In this document: in pieces, positions 8,701 to 11,168 of the stretch | How positions within the stretch are numbered: the stretch's first letter is position 1 | How the letters are laid out: every line of letters begins with the position of its first letter | Notes under the pieces: generated by a model | The model's database searches: none | What the model was told of the DNA's origin: nothing | What the model saw: the letters and a program-made list of their open reading frames with translations, nothing else | DNA from: Fragilaria radians | Lineage: Eukaryota > Bacillariophyta > Fragilariophyceae > Fragilariales > Fragilariaceae | NCBI GenBank assembly: GCA_900642245.1 | Contig: CAAAJI010000991.1 | Coordinates: 1-11,168 of the forward strand | Reading direction: 5' to 3' | DNA: 11,168 nucleotides | Made by a program: the position numbers and the translations under genes

Positions 8701-8962
8701 AGGATCCATGAAGGACAATAAATTCAGATATACCTCCCTTCTTAGCTCTATCATATCCTTGATTTAATAATTGAAGAATCGTTTCTCGGCCGAATAGGAT
8801 AACTTCTTCGGCACCGTTACATTCTAAGTCATCATAGTCATCTCCTTCTACTGTATTCCTACCTGTTACAGAACTAATTGCCGATGCAGTATCATTGATT
8901 GGTGGACGTATGCGACGTAATCCATGCTCCTTGGGAGGGAAACAAATGTTGACATCCGTCAT
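5795..8962 (-). CDS. STAND/AAA_16-type ATPase with helical-repeat C-terminus, 1055 aa
   Basis: This is a single uninterrupted frame. Residues 1-55 are a variable leader. An AAA_16-like module starts at FGRE (57-60). It has Walker A GSLGVGKT (86-93), Walker B LVLVFDNLQW (218-227), a sensor-like AGTYRDDE (251-258), GGNPFFL (321-327) and FAHDHIQ (436-442). This set is typical of the ATPase module in large bacterial and algal kinase/cyclase signalling proteins (COG3899-like). Residues about 450-1050 are alpha-helical with TPR-like pairs, for example NAFAAAESILKKAIEL, and end in a segment like the one that joins GAF/kinase domains elsewhere. Here the protein stops, with no kinase or cyclase. The second acidic residue of Walker B is Asn (N224). 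The start is the first ATG after an in-frame TAA at 9004-9002. It is probably a soluble nucleotide-driven signalling switch or scaffold; the partner is unknown. Confidence 0.85.
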   Translation of the reverse strand: MTDVNICFPPKEHGLRRIRPPINDTASAISSVTGRNTVEGDDYDDLECNGAEEVILFGRETILQLLNQGYDRAKKGGISEFIVLHGSLGVGKTEVIESLRNPVMENGDGYFCRVTFEKQHDNLITYDPYAAITSALLDLCELILQETDDSSTNPYQETTEISHTPSSFRLSSTTDVRLAAKEFRHYVEEQYAEKRAQSEFCFSCRDFLRVISSPKRPLVLVFDNLQWTTKESLNVVCCLISDRESKSTLFAGTYRDDEDITKIRNLHRTLMIASILPTNFIKLENLDKEAVHAFLVHNLSLSAMQSMKAQPLTDLLILKTGGNPFFLVQYLRYLKNSNLVTKKSECYSWNLAAIRRDTNAAANILALLKGRLRLLTAESKTVLTYAAFLGVQCQRDVLEVSLGREDAKDVVDRSLSWAMKCGLLSDNGETSGCVAFAHDHIQDVIKEFVPDGMLRLKTHLRIGQRIKTKRIELEDSLSLESSMSYLLAAVAHLNSASVLIDDAKDIADLLDMNLEAAKFCVENNAFAAAESILKKAIELVQDPWNADSFVLTLTLNKLLMKCLYSTGKFNECLTLAENALHNVSRIQDKVYIQAMILDSHQAKGNLSIAFQLGQEYVLESGIKFPTSMNRVTIATKMFGIKRMTRRRSDDDLLSMHQCPDTDYIEKENLLLSLVSICRSMNDYSYLLSIVLYLMLHGLQSGFTLNTSSIYAMYSIVCMGYGDRYECNRFARLAQKLLEHRHNISCQIRAQVLTLLEAYLPQIPLPSKTTLEGVIQEQLHTGHIDSAFWSASHYLVEKIISGLPFQYLESEAARIADLATQFSDPNESKKIRVIWQFAINMNDEADDSVNLTGDAVVEDELCSDAFKRQDFSLIELVCMIKAQMFFFHANYDKVLQELGKLSSMRKVFRCRLYLFLMALEALSYFSIAKKKPHFVRHARALIRKLELFRTDDCFLQPLLLLLNAEDRKLRHKVENTLSIYNESIRIASTKGFLNLEVISNRRAAIFLNEMGNKVQAKLYVDEAIEKAEMWSSFKARRLQETYFEYEPILVSHQIDE

Positions 8963-10440
8963 GGGATTTACTCCGAAAATTAGTTTGCAAAGAAGGCGTT
9001 GTTAGTCAAAAAGTTGAATGGACTTTTCGAATTCCTTGAATGTCACCTCCGACTTTTAGCATTTAGAAACAAATTGGGAACGGTCGTGAAATACAATAGA
9101 AACTACGAGTACGAAATAGACATTTCCACTTTCTAAAATTATCAAAGTTAAAAAAGGCCCAAAGAGGGCATAAAAAAAACACCAGTTCGAAAGGAGTCAT
9201 TAAAAGGATTCCAAAAAAGACCGCATGCATGCGACATGAGGCTGCATAGAAATTACAAAAACGAAGGTAACTTAGTATCACTTATTGATCGTAGGTGCAT
9301 GTCTAATATGTATATATATCGATATCCGTTGGAAGTGGGACCGACAATTAATATCCCATAATAAAACTCAACAATCTGTATTACACGATGAGGATTTCTT
9401 TTTCATGACGATGGACAACCTTAGGGAATGTAGTATGGTTCACAATCAAGATCAAAGTTAAAATGTTCACTTCTGTTCATAACATGATCTCGTAATGAAA
9501 AGGTTTCACATGCCTACTCCAAGAAAAATGCGGGAATCAGGAAAAATGAAAAGGTGTCACATGCCTACTGCAAGAAAAATGCGGGAATCAGGAAAAATAG
9601 AAAGTAGAAACCTTTGTAGACAGCAATTTTGGAGAACAAATACAAATAATAAAGTAACGTCCAAGGGATGAAACGGGATTCAAAGATAGAAAAATGGAAG
9701 AAAAAAGTTCAAGAAATTCTATAAGTGAAACTCAGGAAAGGTCAGCAGAATTCAATCAAATCAGGAATGCTGAAAATAATACAAAAGGAAAGGATTCCAA
9801 ACTATTGAAATTGTAGAACAATTAAATATATATTTAAACTGAAGTGTACAAGGGTCTGATTGGAGTGGTTTTTAAAAGGTCTCAATCGATCTCTTCACTA
9901 AGAGTGATTCCTACAAAAATCACAAAAAATAAAATCATTACGCTTGGCTTGACAATGTGTTAAATTACATCACGTTTGCTGTTTTATCATCCAAATGGAT
10001 GGAACGTAATGTCAACATACAAAATAAAAAAGACTGAAGTACCGAGAAAAATTCTTTCATTTCTAATTGATAAATAGATAATCCAGTAGAGAGAGGGGCA
10101 TAATACTTTTTACTCTGGTTTTCGATTAGATTAATTGCTAATCCAAGTTCGTCATGAGAAATAATACTTGGAAATAGCAATGGAGATCCTTGGAAACAGA
10201 TTCTTCCGTCCGCACTGCTGCTGGTCGTGATATATTACTTAATTAGCAATTTTATTTAAGAAACTTAACATCCGAATGAATGTATTAAGGAAACAACATG
10301 TTTTTCCGAGAAGCAAAACATAAGGATGTGTGGATGTGCCTACTACTATACTTACGGTCATTTCAACAAACCTGTGCTTCCATGTTCCATCCGATCAAGT
10401 CGATTAGTGGGTCTTTTTCGATGGACATAGATTTCTGGAC
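8963..10440. other. Divergent intergenic region, 1.48 kb
   Basis: This region separates the start of the minus-strand ATPase gene from the plus-strand gene at 10441, so it should hold both promoters. Short minus-strand frames at 9063-9281 (72 codons, very hydrophobic) and 9965-10180 (71 codons) are not recognisable and may be chance. It contains the 51-bp tandem repeat (9495-9598) and a 16-bp AT-only palindrome at 9822-9837. No tRNA or other RNA gene was seen. Confidence 0.55.
9495..9598. repeat. Tandem duplication of a 51-bp unit
   Basis: Two adjacent copies share the pattern ATGAAAAGGT, TCACATGCCTACT, then CAAGAAAAATGCGGGAATCA. They differ at two positions only (T/G after AAAAGGT, and C/G after CCTACT). 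The period is 51 bases, with the shared end GGAAAAAT at about 9540 and 9591. The high identity implies a recent event. It lies in the shared upstream region of two divergent genes. Confidence 0.93.
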
Positions 10441-11168
10441 ATGGAAAACCAGGACGAGAATCATCGTTTGGGAGTTGACGATTATCATGATAACGTAGAT
10501 GATGCTCATGACAATGATGAAGAAGAAGAAGATGAAAGCATCAATAATAATAATAATAATAATCGACGTTCGTCTATTCCATTTGTTGTCAACGTGGAAA
10601 TGGAAAATCAGAATGGTGCAATTGCCGCCATTCCTGCTGCTACTTCTACTGCTGCTGCGGCTGCAGTTGCCAACGAAGAAGAAAATAATGCTACTCAACA
10701 ATCTACCAACATGGATAAAACGAATCAAAGACATTCTCCTACAAGACGTGGTCGTCAACGAACATCCTTTCGTCATCCAACATCTAAAGAACGACGACGA
10801 CGAATATCCCAAATAAGTTTAGGTTCTGACTTTCAAAATATGGTCGGATTGGATTATTCAGATGATTCTAAACTTGCATCAAAGGATGTAGAGCATATTC
10901 AATATACAGTACAATTGAATGGAGATAGTTCTAGTGAGGAAGACGAAGACGTCCCAATTACGAATCCTCTTCAACATAATACTCCACGAAGAACTTCCAA
11001 TGATTACAAGTTAAAAACACGTTTGTTGAAAGCTCGTGAGGCCAATCCATCCATTTTTAAATCCTTTATTCGTAATCGAGATAATATCAATCTACCCACA
11101 ACCGCAACCAGCACAGCAACGACAGGAACAATAGCAGCAGTGGCAACAACAACACCATCCAATAGTAA
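10441..11168 (+). CDS. Low-complexity acidic/Asn-rich protein, N-terminal 242 residues (3' end beyond window)
   Basis: The frame is open from ATG 10441 to the window edge (242 codons plus 2 nt). The ATG has G at -3 and G at +4, and an in-frame TAG lies at 10405-10407. Residues 1-33 are rich in Asp, Glu and His (with EEEEDE at 27-32), 35-41 are seven Asn, 60-77 are Ala-rich (AAIPAATSTAAAAAVA), 97-121 are strongly basic (RRGRQR, then KERRRR), 155-170 are acidic again (SSSEEDEDV), and the far end is Thr/Ala-rich. A short more ordered stretch, KTRLLKAREANPSIFKSF, lies near 198-215. There is no recognised domain, signal peptide or membrane segment. It is probably a disordered N-terminal region of a larger protein; basic clusters could be nuclear targeting signals, but that is a guess. 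Overlapping frames on both strands at 10363-10816 are by-products of the repetitive codons. Confidence 0.68.
   Translation, partial: MENQDENHRLGVDDYHDNVDDAHDNDEEEEDESINNNNNNNRRSSIPFVVNVEMENQNGAIAAIPAATSTAAAAAVANEEENNATQQSTNMDKTNQRHSPTRRGRQRTSFRHPTSKERRRRISQISLGSDFQNMVGLDYSDDSKLASKDVEHIQYTVQLNGDSSSEEDEDVPITNPLQHNTPRRTSNDYKLKTRLLKAREANPSIFKSFIRNRDNINLPTTATSTATTGTIAAVATTTPSNS
10543..10563 (+). repeat. (AAT)7 microsatellite coding poly-Asn
   Basis: Seven perfect AAT units encode Asn 35-41 of the protein starting at 10441. The run stays in frame for any whole-unit change, so length variation between alleles would add or remove Asn without breaking the frame. Confidence 0.95.

Noticed and set aside
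10363..10812. 149-codon minus-strand frame with poly-Ile and Ser-rich runs
   Set aside because: It is the antisense reading of the AAT, GAA and CGA codon repeats of the plus-strand gene at 10441, which has a longer open frame and a more protein-like composition. The plus-strand frame at 10499-10816 is rejected for the same reason.

Overview
The window looks like nuclear DNA of a diatom or a close stramenopile relative. Three things point there. One gene carries a DUF6824-type domain, a family I know mainly from diatoms. That gene is interrupted by a short (62 nt) GT-AG intron. The middle of the window holds a decayed Ty1/copia retrotransposon of the kind common in diatom genomes. The DNA is AT-rich, has no operon-like gene packing, and genes are separated by long non-coding stretches. 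The species cannot be named from sequence alone.

Layout: 1-894 holds no gene I can support, only a perfect 26-bp hairpin at 298-323. A spliced DUF6824 gene (235 aa) runs 895-1664 on the plus strand. Its 3' end lies in a 162-bp block (1587-1748) that recurs at 4207-4368 with one mismatch. Between the two blocks, about 2130-4065, is a minus-strand copia fragment. Read from right to left it still shows gag, zinc knuckles, protease, part of the integrase, the integrase-RT linker and RNase H in the normal order, but with stops, frameshifts and internal deletions and with no recognisable LTRs. Immediately right of it, 4074-4364 is an intact 96-codon frame ending in the second repeat block. It is probably the surviving tail of a second, DUF6824-type gene copy, and it reads the shared block in a different frame from the first gene.

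Region 4404-5794 is non-coding apart from a diverged 118-bp tandem duplication. An intact, intronless 1055-aa STAND/AAA_16-type ATPase with a helical-repeat C-terminal half occupies 5795-8962 on the minus strand. It resembles the ATPase module of multidomain signalling proteins but has no kinase or cyclase attached. A 1.48-kb divergent intergenic region (8963-10440) contains a 51-bp tandem duplication. From 10441 to the window end an open plus-strand frame encodes the first 242 residues of an unrecognised low-complexity protein (acidic, poly-Asn, poly-Ala, then Arg-rich), cut by the window edge.

The genes do not form a pathway. The main story is a duplicated locus reshaped by a retrotransposon: a DUF6824 gene, a dead copia element, and a re-framed copy of the gene's tail, with a nearly identical core set in otherwise diverged flanks, which suggests gene conversion or a second recent copying event.
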